Of a stretch of 30,250 nucleotides of DNA, positions 6,294 through 14,580 are shown in pieces. The notes beneath the pieces were generated by a model. That model was not told where the DNA came from. It worked only from the letters and a program-made list of their open reading frames with translations, and did no database searches. Positions within the stretch are counted from its first letter, which is position 1, and the number at the start of each line of letters is the position of its first letter. The stretch spans positions 1 to 30,250 of the forward strand of contig CAKUXM010000016.1 of NCBI GenBank assembly GCA_934700335.1. The letters are read 5' to 3'. Both the position numbers and the translations under genes were made by a program. Source of the DNA: an uncultured Candidatus Melainabacteria bacterium (GTDB taxonomy: Bacteria; Cyanobacteriota; Vampirovibrionia; Gastranaerophilales; Gastranaerophilaceae).

Positions 6294-7460
6294 TTATTTA
6301 TTTCTTAATTTAGTAATAAATTTAGAAAGTTTTTCCATAGCAATTTTCAAAGTTTCTAATGAATATGCGTAAGATATTCTCAAAAATCCTTCTCCACTAT
6401 CACCAAAAGCTGTTCCTGGAACAACTGCAACGTGTTCTTCTTCTAAAAATTTTGTCGCAAATTCTTCGCTTGTCATTCCAAATTCTTTAATGCAAGGGAA
6501 TACATAGAATGCGCCATAAGGTTCAAAGCATTCTAAACCCATTTCTTTAAAAGCGTTCATCAAAAATCTTCGTCTTTGGTTATAAGACATTTTCATTTCT
6601 TTAACGTCATCATCACCATTTTTAAGAGCTTCGACCGCTGCATATTGACTAATTGTAGGCGCACACATAATTGCGTATTGATGAATTTTTGTCATTTGTG
6701 TTAAAAGTTCTTTTGGACCACATGCATAACCAAGTCTCCAACCTGTCATTGCATAAGCTTTTGAAAAACCATTAATTAATAATGTGCGTTCCCTCATGCC
6801 CGCAAGACTTGCAATTGATACGTGTTCACCATTGTAAGTAAGCTCTGAATAAATTTCATCTGACATTACAAAGATGTCGTGTTTTTTAATAACTTCTGCG
6901 ATTTTTTCTAAATCATTTTTATCCATAATTGCACCTGTCGGATTGTTTGGATAAGGAAGTATCAAAACTTTTGTTTTTTCAGTAATAGCTTCTTCCAATT
7001 CTTCAGGAGTTAATCTAAAATCATTTTCGGCTTTTAGATTAAGAATAACAGGTTTTGCTCCTGCAAGAAGAGCACAAGGTTCGTAAGAAACATAAGAAGG
7101 TTGAGGAATGATAACCTCATCACCTTCGTTAATCATTGCTCTCAATCCAATATCAATAGCTTCAGAACCTCCAACCGTAACAAGAATTTCGCCGTCTGGA
7201 CAGTAAGAAATCTTTTGTTTACGCTTGATATAATTTGAAATTTCTACCCTCAAAACTTTTAAACCAGAATTTGAAGTATAGAACGTTTTACCTTGTTCAA
7301 AGGCATAAATACCTTCATCTCTAATGTGCCAAGGCGTATCAAAATCAGGTTCGCCAACTCCTAACGATATAGCATCTTTCATTTCTGAAACTATATCAAA
7401 AAATTTTCTAATACCTGACGGTTTTATTGCTTCTATTGTTTTTGAAATTGGAATACTCAT
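6294..7460 (-). CDS. PLP-dependent aminotransferase, class I/II (PatA/AspC-like)
   Basis: Fold-type I aminotransferase of the aspartate/aromatic subgroup I-gamma. Features include SLGVGEPDFDTP (32-43), the cofactor aromatic and phosphate contacts, PNNPTG (171-176, Asn173 contacting the PLP ring), Asp201/Tyr204 in SDEIYSEL, and the Schiff-base lysine Lys234 in NGFSKAYAMTGWRLGY. The C-terminal FLRISYA arginine binds the substrate carboxylate. Length (388 aa) is normal. The substrate could be aspartate, aromatic amino acids or N-acetyl-diaminopimelate (PatA); the sequence alone does not settle it. The ATG shares one base with the stop of the Lrp-type regulator upstream (TAATG), so the pair is translationally coupled, suggesting that the regulator controls this enzyme. 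Confidence 0.92.
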   Translation of the reverse strand: MSIPISKTIEAIKPSGIRKFFDIVSEMKDAISLGVGEPDFDTPWHIRDEGIYAFEQGKTFYTSNSGLKVLRVEISNYIKRKQKISYCPDGEILVTVGGSEAIDIGLRAMINEGDEVIIPQPSYVSYEPCALLAGAKPVILNLKAENDFRLTPEELEEAITEKTKVLILPYPNNPTGAIMDKNDLEKIAEVIKKHDIFVMSDEIYSELTYNGEHVSIASLAGMRERTLLINGFSKAYAMTGWRLGYACGPKELLTQMTKIHQYAIMCAPTISQYAAVEALKNGDDDVKEMKMSYNQRRRFLMNAFKEMGLECFEPYGAFYVFPCIKEFGMTSEEFATKFLEEEHVAVVPGTAFGDSGEGFLRISYAYSLETLKIAMEKLSKFITKLRNK

Positions 7461-7942
7461 TATAACATCATTTCTCTTTCATCTTCGTGTTGTTTTTTTT
7501 CTAAAATAGTGCCGTGATCTTTATATTTTTTCAAAATAAAGTGAGTAGCAGTACTCAAAACGCTATCTAGTGTTGATAATTTATCAGAAACAAAAGCTGA
7601 AATTTCTTTCAAAGATTTTTCTTCTAATGTAACTAGCAAATCATAAGCTCCAGAAATTAAATAAACTGATTTTACTTCTGGATAGTTATAAATTCTTTCT
7701 GCGATATGGTCAAAGCCTTGACCTCTTTGTGGTGTAACTCTAACTTCAATTAAAGCATTGATTTTTTCAACAGGAGTTTTGTCCCAATCAATAAGGGTAT
7801 GATAGCCACAAATAATACCTTCTTTTTCCAAAGTTTGAAGTTCATTAACAACATCTTCTATTGAAACACCAAGAATTACAGCCAATTCTTTTAAATCAAT
7901 TCTACTGTTTTTTTCAATTATAAGTAATAATTCTTCTCTCAT
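7460..7942 (-). CDS. Lrp/AsnC-family transcriptional regulator
   Basis: Feast/famine-type regulator. An N-terminal winged helix-turn-helix (about 1-55: LLLIIEKNSRIDLKELAVILGVSIEDVVNELQTLEKEGIICGY pattern) is followed by an alpha-beta RAM effector domain (about 65-140), with GAYDLLVTLE marking the amino-acid-binding region. Length (160 aa) is standard. It starts with ATG after GGGGAG. The coupled downstream aminotransferase points to local control of amino-acid metabolism. The AT-rich palindromic stretch tattataata around 7968-7977, just upstream, overlaps a possible -10 and could be an autoregulatory site. Confidence 0.93.
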   Translation of the reverse strand: MREELLLIIEKNSRIDLKELAVILGVSIEDVVNELQTLEKEGIICGYHTLIDWDKTPVEKINALIEVRVTPQRGQGFDHIAERIYNYPEVKSVYLISGAYDLLVTLEEKSLKEISAFVSDKLSTLDSVLSTATHFILKKYKDHGTILEKKQHEDEREMML

Positions 7943-8066
7943 AACATCTCCCCATACGTAATGTAACTATTATAATATATGTTCAAAAAAAAATCATTAT
8001 AAAAAGAAAAATTTAAACCAAATAAACGACAAAATATAATAATTCTGCTTGCAAAAAAGGTTTTTT

Positions 8067-8096
8067 TTGATATTATAAAAAAAAGTTTTCTGTAAT
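8067..8096 (+). promoter_or_regulatory. Promoter of the uridine phosphorylase gene
   Basis: -35 TTGATA (8067-8072), 18-nt spacer, -10 TGTAAT (8091-8096). The predicted start near 8103 gives a 5' leader of about 22 nt carrying the Shine-Dalgarno sequence AAGAAAGGTG before the ATG at 8125. It is divergent from the Lrp gene. Confidence 0.55.
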
Positions 8097-8124
8097 ATAG
8101 CAAATTAAGAAAGGTGTTTATTTT

Positions 8125-8901
8125 ATGCAAGAATTAGAAAAACAATTCCACATTCATTGTGTTGAAGGTGATGTAGGTCGTTACGTAATTTTACCTGGCG
8201 ACCCTGGTAGATGCGAATCAATCGCAGCTTTATTTGATAATGCTCATCACGTAGCACAAAATAGAGAATATAATATTTACACAGGTACATTGTTAGGCGA
8301 AAAAGTTTCAGTATGTTCAACAGGTATAGGTGGTCCATCAGCTTCTATCGCTATGGAAGAATTACATAACATTGGTGCTGATACATTCATCAGAACTGGT
8401 ACTTGCGGTGGTATTGATTTAAACGTACAATCAGGCGATATCGTAGTTGCTACAGGTGCAATCAGATTTGAACACACTTCAATGGAATATGCTCCAATTG
8501 AATATCCTGCAGTAGCAAATTTAGACATTACAGTTGCTTTAAGACAAGCAGCTTTAGCAATGGGTAAAACAACTCACACAGGTGTTGTTCAATGTAAAGA
8601 TGCATTCTACGGTCAACATAGCCCAGCTAAAATGCCTGTTTCATACGAATTATTACAAAAATGGGAAGCTTGGAAAAAATTAGGTGTTAAAGCTTCTGAA
8701 ATGGAATCAGCAGCATTATTTGTTGTAGCTGATGCATTAAAATGCAGATGTGGTTCTTGTTTCCACGTAATCTGGAATCAAGAAAGAGAAGCAGCTGGCA
8801 TGGATCAAAAAATGAGCGAAGATACTTCAGCAGCAGTAAGAGTTGCAGTTGATGCTTTGAAAATCATGATTGAACAAGATAGAGCAGCCGCTAACAAATA
8901 A
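8125..8901 (+). CDS. udp: Uridine phosphorylase
   Basis: Nucleoside phosphorylase of the PNP/UDP family: uridine plus phosphate gives uracil and ribose 1-phosphate, for pyrimidine salvage. Matching features: HIHCVEGDVGRYVILPGDPGR (9-29; the GDPGR phosphate loop at 25-29), STGIGGPSASIAMEEL (65-80), FIRTGTCGG (88-96, with phosphate-binding Arg90 and Thr), SGDIVVATGAIR, and ASEMESAALF (about 190-199, the ribose-binding EMES). Length (258 aa) is usual. The pairing of HIHC near the N-terminus with the later spacing fits Udp better than DeoD. It is monocistronic between a promoter at 8067 and the terminator at 8916. Codon choice suggests good expression. Confidence 0.92.
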   Translation: MQELEKQFHIHCVEGDVGRYVILPGDPGRCESIAALFDNAHHVAQNREYNIYTGTLLGEKVSVCSTGIGGPSASIAMEELHNIGADTFIRTGTCGGIDLNVQSGDIVVATGAIRFEHTSMEYAPIEYPAVANLDITVALRQAALAMGKTTHTGVVQCKDAFYGQHSPAKMPVSYELLQKWEAWKKLGVKASEMESAALFVVADALKCRCGSCFHVIWNQEREAAGMDQKMSEDTSAAVRVAVDALKIMIEQDRAAANK

Positions 8902-8915
8902 TTTTTATTTTAATT

Positions 8916-8955
8916 AAGAAGGAGCTGAGGTAAAACCTCAGCTCCTTCTTTTTTT
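8916..8955. terminator. Strong bidirectional terminator between udp and the methyltransferase
   Basis: Sixteen-pair perfect stem AAGAAGGAGCTGAGGT (8916-8931) / ACCTCAGCTCCTTCTT (8935-8950) with a three-base AAA loop. A T-run follows on the plus strand and an A/T-rich run on the minus strand. It serves both convergent genes. Confidence 0.95.
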
Positions 8956-8956
8956 G

Positions 8957-9751
8957 TTATTCTTTTAACCATTCATTATCATCTGGTCCCATTTTTGTAA
9001 CTACAAGAGCAAATCTTTTGTAGTTATGCTCTAAGAAATCACTTTTAATTTCTCCAATTTCTTTAAATGGTATAGCGCATTCATTCAACAAATCTTTTTG
9101 AATATCGTATTCGACTTCACTTTGATTAACTATGAATAATTTTCCACCAGTTTTTAGAGAAAAATATGCGTGCCAAAGCATTTTTTTAGGGTTAAAGAAT
9201 TCTAAAGGTAGCCCCCAACGCATATGCGGATATTTTCTAACAAAAGGAAGTAACCAAGTTAGATAATCGAATTTTTCATCATAGTTTAGAAAATCTTTCG
9301 GAATATATCTAACATTTTTTAAGCCATTTTTATAAAATTTCGCCACTTCATATCTTGAATACAAATTCCAATAAAGTCTATAAGCATCAATTTCAATACC
9401 TTTTAGAGAAAGGTTTGTGCAATGTTTTTTAAAAAAAGTATACTGACCTTTGACATAATTCCAATTTTTGCAACCAATATCCAATGCAGATATGTCTTTT
9501 TGATTAATAATATCAAAATATTTATCTAAGATATCTAACATATAAAGATTTTCTCGATAATTTAGCTCAGTCATATTAGACAAATATTCTAAACCATATT
9601 TCTTCATTAAATCATTTTCACGCTGTTTTAATTTGCCAGAAAAGATATTTGATAAGTTTTCAGGTTCTTCAAAATAACCTTGACGAGAAAATCTGGTTTT
9701 CTTTCTTATATAAAAATCTATTTTATTTTTTAAATTTTCAAAAAGCTCCAT
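8957..9751 (-). CDS. SAM-dependent methyltransferase-like protein
   Basis: Probable class I (Rossmann) methyltransferase. Motif I reads SALDIGCKNWNYVKG (88-102), with the acidic strand end GIEID (118-122). A YLTWLLPFVRKYPHMRWGLP segment (about 161-180) and KTGGKLFIVNQSE (about 201-213) sit in the motif IV-V positions. Motif I is unusual in having KNWNY instead of a glycine-rich loop. The N-terminal 85 residues are helical and basic, without a signal peptide. The substrate is unknown. It is a single gene, and its -10 (TATAAT) ends six bases before the ATG, so the mRNA is predicted leaderless. It converges on udp at a shared terminator. Confidence 0.7.
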   Translation of the reverse strand: MELFENLKNKIDFYIRKKTRFSRQGYFEEPENLSNIFSGKLKQRENDLMKKYGLEYLSNMTELNYRENLYMLDILDKYFDIINQKDISALDIGCKNWNYVKGQYTFFKKHCTNLSLKGIEIDAYRLYWNLYSRYEVAKFYKNGLKNVRYIPKDFLNYDEKFDYLTWLLPFVRKYPHMRWGLPLEFFNPKKMLWHAYFSLKTGGKLFIVNQSEVEYDIQKDLLNECAIPFKEIGEIKSDFLEHNYKRFALVVTKMGPDDNEWLKE

Positions 9752-9757
9752 AATAAA

Positions 9758-9763
9758 ATTATA
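9758..9763 (-). promoter_or_regulatory. -10 element of the methyltransferase gene, predicted leaderless
   Basis: Minus-strand TATAAT at 9763-9758, six bases before the ATG at 9751. No Shine-Dalgarno sequence and no good -35 at the expected distance. The divergent gene at 9882 has its own promoter in the same 130-bp gap. Confidence 0.5.
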
Positions 9764-9845
9764 TACTTAAAATAAACGCTTTTTGAGTTAACTATTGTAA
9801 CGAAAATGAAGAGCATGTAGCAAATTTAATATTTACGAGCTTTAA

Positions 9846-9875
9846 TAGACATGTAAGTAGGTATTTTTATATATT
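9846..9875 (+). promoter_or_regulatory. Promoter of the 623-aa gene, predicted leaderless
   Basis: -35 TAGACA (9846-9851, five of six consensus bases), 18-nt spacer, -10 TATATT (9870-9875), then six bases to the ATG at 9882. No Shine-Dalgarno sequence. Confidence 0.6.
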
Positions 9876-9881
9876 TTTTGC

Positions 9882-11753
9882 ATGCTAATTATAAATCCAC
9901 AAAAATCAAATATATTTAATTATAGGACAATTATTCAGAAGGAAAGTAGGAAAGCATCTGATGTTTCGTCAGAAAACGTAATGACTAACCCTATAAAGAA
10001 TACTTCTGGAAACAATTTTGTCGCCTATCCATTGATTAATTTTACTGGCGCAATCAAGCCAAAAAGCAGACTTGAACAAGGTAGAGAAATAGCAAATAAT
10101 TTATATAATGAATTAAAATCATCTGTAGGAGCTCTAGATAACAAAAAGTTTAAAAACGAATTTAACAAGATAGATAAAACAAACATTGTACCTACTATTA
10201 AAGCTTACGATAAACTATTTCCAAAAAATACATTAATTTCGGATATTTTAAATGAAAATGGTTCTGATATTGAAACGAGAGAAACTGTTGTAAAAAATTT
10301 ATTTGATGTATTGGCAGAAGACGGTAGAGATAAAGGTGTTCAAGTTGAACATTTTAAAAAGAATTTTGAAGAAGAACTGCAAAAACAAGTAAATAAACCT
10401 ATATTTGCACCACAAGCTACAAAATTAAATAGAATTACAAATGGGCTAGTTCAAGCGATAGAAAACAAAGCTTCTTTATCCAAAGAGGAAAAAGAGGTTA
10501 TTGCAAATTCTGCGCCTGAAAAATTCTATGATTATACAACGCAACTTTTAGAATCAAACGTCAATAAAGCTGAAAAAGCTTTTAATGATAGAGTTGAGTA
10601 TGACGGTTTTTTCGGAAAAATAGCAGATAAAGTTAGTGCATTGTGGAATTCTAAAAATCGCAAAAAATTAGTTAAAGAAGACATTGATAAACACAGAGAT
10701 GAAATTGCTTGTCTTAGAGCTGTTGCAGACAAAGGCGACGACGAATTTAGAGAAGTATTTAAAACAGTTTTCAAGGTTGATTATGACCCTGAATTAATTG
10801 CCACTTACAAAAACAAAGAAACACAATTAAAAACGAGCTTAGTTGCAATGAGTAGTGAGAAATTTTTCAATGAAAAATTATCTGACCTGATTGATAATAA
10901 AAAACTTGAAGATAAATATGAAATGATTCATACAATATCTGGTAGTATGCCTGTTATTAATAAACTTGAGACTAAAGAAGAAATGTATCAAAGAAATTAT
11001 GATACGTTTAGTATGATTTTAGGAAAAGGTGATAAAAAAGCAGGCTCAAAAATTCTTGAACAAAAATTTAAAGAATCAAAATTAAAAGACAATGCGAGTC
11101 TTGATGAAAAATATAAGGTTATGGTTAAATTTGCAAATTCACACTCAAGACAAATGCACAGAGAAACCTATAAAATTACACAAGGCAAAGAAATAAATAT
11201 TTTAAAAAAGGAATTTGAAGCAAGTTATAATGCGGCTTATGGTGTTGAAAACGACATTGCTAAAAGAGTAACTGATTATAATATTTCACAAGAAGTTGGT
11301 GAGTATGCAGCGGACTGTTTAATTATGGGTCCAATTATGATAGGTGTTAGTTTTGCAACCGGAAGTGGTGTAACAATGGCATCTGCACTAAAAGGTGCTG
11401 TTGCGGCTGCGGGTACAAATATGGTGGTATATTCAGCAGATAGACTAGCCTCTAAAAAGGGTATGACAAAAGAAGATATTCAAGATATTTTAAAATTTTC
11501 TGTCCTTGATGGTTCTACATTTGTTGCGAGTGCTTTAGCAAGTACTGGTATTAATTACTTTACTTCTGCTGCGTTTAAAGGTGCAAGCGTTGGTAAAAAG
11601 GCTACTGAAATTATGATGTTAACTCTTGCTGAAACTACTGCAGATGCAACTGTTCAAAAAGTTTTATATGGTAATGTTAAGATTGACGGTGTGAAATATT
11701 CTGCAACCTTCTCTCTTGCTGGTCAGTTATTAGAACTTAAACTATTGAAATAA
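9882..11753 (+). CDS. Large protein of unknown function with an N-terminal F-T-G tag
   Basis: Not recognised. The 623 residues divide into three parts. Residues 1-60 are low-complexity, Asn/Ser-rich and end in LINFTGAIKPKSR (51-63). Residues about 64-470 are highly charged and helical, with likely coiled-coil stretches. Residues about 480-610 are hydrophobic and rich in Gly, Ala and Ser (CLIMGPIMIGVSFATGSGVTM, SALKGAVAAAGTN, GSTFVASALASTG), with helix-packing GxxxA/G patterns. This last part could insert into a membrane or form a helical bundle. There is no signal peptide. The tag resembles residues 31-39 of the peptidase at 21589. The gene stands alone with its own promoter (predicted leaderless) and only a weak hairpin behind it. 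A secreted-effector or pore-type role is possible but unsupported. Confidence 0.8.
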   Translation: MLIINPQKSNIFNYRTIIQKESRKASDVSSENVMTNPIKNTSGNNFVAYPLINFTGAIKPKSRLEQGREIANNLYNELKSSVGALDNKKFKNEFNKIDKTNIVPTIKAYDKLFPKNTLISDILNENGSDIETRETVVKNLFDVLAEDGRDKGVQVEHFKKNFEEELQKQVNKPIFAPQATKLNRITNGLVQAIENKASLSKEEKEVIANSAPEKFYDYTTQLLESNVNKAEKAFNDRVEYDGFFGKIADKVSALWNSKNRKKLVKEDIDKHRDEIACLRAVADKGDDEFREVFKTVFKVDYDPELIATYKNKETQLKTSLVAMSSEKFFNEKLSDLIDNKKLEDKYEMIHTISGSMPVINKLETKEEMYQRNYDTFSMILGKGDKKAGSKILEQKFKESKLKDNASLDEKYKVMVKFANSHSRQMHRETYKITQGKEINILKKEFEASYNAAYGVENDIAKRVTDYNISQEVGEYAADCLIMGPIMIGVSFATGSGVTMASALKGAVAAAGTNMVVYSADRLASKKGMTKEDIQDILKFSVLDGSTFVASALASTGINYFTSAAFKGASVGKKATEIMMLTLAETTADATVQKVLYGNVKIDGVKYSATFSLAGQLLELKLLK

Positions 11754-11756
11754 GTC

Positions 11757-11790
11757 TTACTTAAATAAGTAAATTTCCTTTTTTTATTTT
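11757..11790 (+). terminator. Weak candidate terminator after the 623-aa gene
   Basis: Six-pair AT-rich stem TTACTT/AAGTAA with an AAAT loop (11757-11772), followed six bases later by a run of seven T residues. Low stability; the remaining gap to argS holds only a TATAAT (11855-11860) and an acggagaa Shine-Dalgarno sequence. Confidence 0.35.
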
Positions 11791-11886
11791 GCTAAAAATA
11801 TATTATTGAAAATTTATCTATTCCAATGGATTTTTAAAAAGCATTTGTTTGATTTATAATAAATTTATAAAACGGAGAATAAATTT

Positions 11887-13572
11887 ATGTATAAACAATT
11901 TTTTGAAAATGAAACAAAAGAAGCTTTAAAAAAGGCTTATCCAGAAATAACAACGTTTAACCTTCATGTTGAAAAGCCTAAAAATCCAGATTTTGGTGAT
12001 TTTGCAATTAATGTATCACCTTTAGCTCGTGATTTAAAGACAGCACCACCAGTTATTGCTCAAAACATTGAAAAACAACTTTCTAAAAATGGCTATGAAG
12101 TAACTTTAATCGGTGGATTTATGAATTTTAAAGCTGGCAAAAAAATGCTTGCAGATACAGTAGAAGAAATTCTATCAAAAGGCGAAAATTATGGTAAGCC
12201 TAAAAACATTAACAAGGAATATATAAACCTTGAATATATTTCAGCAAACCCTACAGGACCTTTCCATATTGGTCATGGACGTTGGGCAGCTATGGGTAGT
12301 GCACTTGCAAACCTTTTAAAATTCTATGGACATGATGTTTATCAAGAATTTTATATAAACGATGCGGGTAGCCAAATTCAAAAATTAGGTAACTCTCTAT
12401 TAATCAGACTTAAACAAGAAAAAGGCGAAAATGTTGATTTTCCAACTGATGAAGTTGAAAGAAAAAATTTCTATCCAGGAGAATACTTAATTCCTGTTGC
12501 TAAAAAATTCTTGTCAGAACACGAATACACTGAAGATGTAAAAGTTCTTTCTGATTACACAAAAAAGGAAATGGAAAAACAACAAAGAGATTTATTAGAT
12601 AATTTTAGAGTACATTTCGACAAATTCTATTCAGAATTAGATTTACACAACACAGGTAAAGTTGAGGCATCTTATCAAAAACTTGAAGAAAGTGGTAAAC
12701 TTTACGAAAAAGATGGCGCAATTTGGTTTAAATCATCTGAATACGGTGATGACGAAGATAGAGTTATCAAAAAAGCTGACGGTTCAAATACTTATTTGAC
12801 AGCAGATATTGCTTATCATAAAGACAAATTAGACAGAGGTTTTGATAGATTAATCAACATTTGGGGTGCTGACCACCACGGCTATGTTGCACGTGTAAAA
12901 GCATCAATTGAAGCTCTTGGCTATGACCCTAATAAACTTGAAGTTCTTTTGGGACAACTTGTTAACCTTGTTATCAACGGTGAACAAACAAGAATGGGTA
13001 AACGTAAAAATATGATTACTCTTGGCGACTTAATCGAAGACGTTGGTGTTGATGCAACAAGATTTTGGATGTGTATGAGAGATATTAATAATACTCTTGA
13101 TTTTGATATTGAACTTGCTAAAAAATCAACAGATGAAAATCCTGTATTTTACGTTCAATACGCTCATGCAAGAGCTTGCTCAATCTTGAGAAATGTAGTT
13201 AATGAAAAAGTAAACACAGAAACAGGTGAAAAAACTCCGGCTTTAATGACTCAAGAAGAATTAAATAACATCTTCAAAAACTTTAAAGCAGAAACAATTG
13301 AAGATGATGTTGAAAATGCAAAATCTTTAATTCTAAAACTTGAAGATTTCAAAAATACAATCGTTCAATCAGAACAAGCAAGAAGTGTTTATACAATTTG
13401 CAGATACTTAGCTGAACTTGCTGCTGAATTCCACTCATTCTATACAAAAAATCGTGTACTAGTTGACGATAAAAAAGTTATGGAAGGAAGATTGGCACTT
13501 GTTTATGCAACAAAATCAGTTCTAAAACAAGCACTTGATATCCTTGCTGTTTCTGCTCCAGAAAAAATGTAG
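11887..13572 (+). CDS. argS: Arginyl-tRNA synthetase
   Basis: Class I aminoacyl-tRNA synthetase that charges tRNA-Arg. The N-terminal Arg-specific domain spans about 1-100 (NPDFGDFAINVS at 33-44). The catalytic domain has EYISANPTGPFHIGHGRW (116-133; HIGH at 127-130) and FYINDAGSQIQKLG. NIWGADHHGYVARVKASIEALGY is a strong ArgS signature. The KMSKS-equivalent reads RMGKRKNMITLGDL, starting near 369. A C-terminal DALR-type helical anticodon domain follows. Length (561 aa) is normal. The RBS is acggagaat before the ATG. Nothing unusual is seen. It ends at the convergent terminator shared with the asparaginase gene. Confidence 0.97.
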   Translation: MYKQFFENETKEALKKAYPEITTFNLHVEKPKNPDFGDFAINVSPLARDLKTAPPVIAQNIEKQLSKNGYEVTLIGGFMNFKAGKKMLADTVEEILSKGENYGKPKNINKEYINLEYISANPTGPFHIGHGRWAAMGSALANLLKFYGHDVYQEFYINDAGSQIQKLGNSLLIRLKQEKGENVDFPTDEVERKNFYPGEYLIPVAKKFLSEHEYTEDVKVLSDYTKKEMEKQQRDLLDNFRVHFDKFYSELDLHNTGKVEASYQKLEESGKLYEKDGAIWFKSSEYGDDEDRVIKKADGSNTYLTADIAYHKDKLDRGFDRLINIWGADHHGYVARVKASIEALGYDPNKLEVLLGQLVNLVINGEQTRMGKRKNMITLGDLIEDVGVDATRFWMCMRDINNTLDFDIELAKKSTDENPVFYVQYAHARACSILRNVVNEKVNTETGEKTPALMTQEELNNIFKNFKAETIEDDVENAKSLILKLEDFKNTIVQSEQARSVYTICRYLAELAAEFHSFYTKNRVLVDDKKVMEGRLALVYATKSVLKQALDILAVSAPEKM

Positions 13573-13596
13573 GGGTAAATAAAAATTAAAAAAAAC

Positions 13597-13631
13597 AAGA
13601 GGGCGAAGCTTTTTCAAAGCTTCGCCCTCTT
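13597..13631. terminator. Strong bidirectional terminator between argS and the asparaginase gene
   Basis: Fourteen-pair perfect core stem GAGGGCGAAGCTTT (13599-13612) / AAAGCTTCGCCCTC (13616-13629) with a TTC loop, extended by two A-T pairs. It has an A-rich left flank and a T-rich right flank, so it can terminate both convergent units. Confidence 0.95.
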
Positions 13632-13635
13632 TCTG

Positions 13636-14580
13636 TTAAATTTCATCAATCATAAATTCTTTTTGACCGACGATATCGCCGTGAAGAGTTTTGATATTTT
13701 TGTTGATTTCAAAATGTCCCCAGCCAAGTTTGTTCATAATATTTAGGACAACAAGTTCTCTTGTTGGCATATCAGAATCTAAGATTTTAACAATAAATCC
13801 CTCATTTGTTAATGTATTATAAACAACGCATAAACCTTCAGCTCCGACTTTTGCAATACAGCCAGTTGCGTCTTGCATAACTTTTGTATCTAATCTATCT
13901 TCGCCACCGATTATGTATGGATTATTTAAGAAAGCATCTTTAATCTTTTTATATTTTGTATTTGAAAATAAATTTATATACCCTTTCAACATATTATTTA
14001 GAGGCATAGAAAAAATTGGAACGCCACAGCCATCTTTTGTTACTGGGGTGTCGCCATCGTATTCGCAAAGTTCATAAACCTTTTTCTTAATCATTTTTTG
14101 TAAAGGGTGATCTTTGTCTAAATAAGTGTTAACGTCAAATCCAAAATGTTTAGCTAAAGCCAACATTAATATGTGTTTTCCACAACAATTATTATGAAAA
14201 ACTGTTGGTTCATCACAAGTAATAGACTTTGCCAAAGGAGTATGAAGTCCACATCTTATCCAACCTTCGCAGACATCAGCCTTGTACATAAAGCTTTTTG
14301 CTGTTTGTACGTGGCAATCTTCACCAGCATGAGAGGCGCAACCAATAGCGATTTCTTCTGATGTTAAGCCTAAAGTTTCATCAAGTTTTTCGTCAATCAA
14401 AAGTGTTGCTTGCAAGGGTTTTGCACAAGAACGAAGATAAAACGGATAATCCTGAGTATCACCAAATTCTTTTGTCTCTCCATTAATATGCAGAACAACA
14501 AAACCAGAATGTTCTTGTTCTACAAGCCCGTCCCTGACATGTTCTACTAATCTAAGTGGATAATAATATTTATTTTGCAT
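13636..14580 (-). CDS. Asparaginase II family protein (Rhizobium-type)
   Basis: Hydrolase-fold family of the thermolabile Rhizobium etli L-asparaginase, unrelated to the E. coli enzymes; expected reaction is asparagine to aspartate and ammonia. Residues of the family active site are visible. Ser51 and Lys54 lie in RSCAKPLQ (the SxxK pair). GCASHAGED follows (80-88). HNNCCGKHILML (129-140) gives Cys132, Lys135 and His136, matching the family NNCSGKHAGML but with Cys133 for the usual Ser. KDGCGVPIF (182-190) supplies Asp183 and Cys185. KVGAEGLCVVY is the later conserved block. Length (314 aa) is slightly short of the usual 330-370. Its ATG lies 11 bases inside the upstream gene, so the two form an operon. 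Confidence 0.85.
   Translation of the reverse strand: MQNKYYYPLRLVEHVRDGLVEQEHSGFVVLHINGETKEFGDTQDYPFYLRSCAKPLQATLLIDEKLDETLGLTSEEIAIGCASHAGEDCHVQTAKSFMYKADVCEGWIRCGLHTPLAKSITCDEPTVFHNNCCGKHILMLALAKHFGFDVNTYLDKDHPLQKMIKKKVYELCEYDGDTPVTKDGCGVPIFSMPLNNMLKGYINLFSNTKYKKIKDAFLNNPYIIGGEDRLDTKVMQDATGCIAKVGAEGLCVVYNTLTNEGFIVKILDSDMPTRELVVLNIMNKLGWGHFEINKNIKTLHGDIVGQKEFMIDEI

Noticed and set aside
7943..8338. Minus-strand open frames between and inside the Lrp and udp genes
   Set aside because: They overlap udp or the AT-rich divergent promoter region and have no ribosome site or family likeness.
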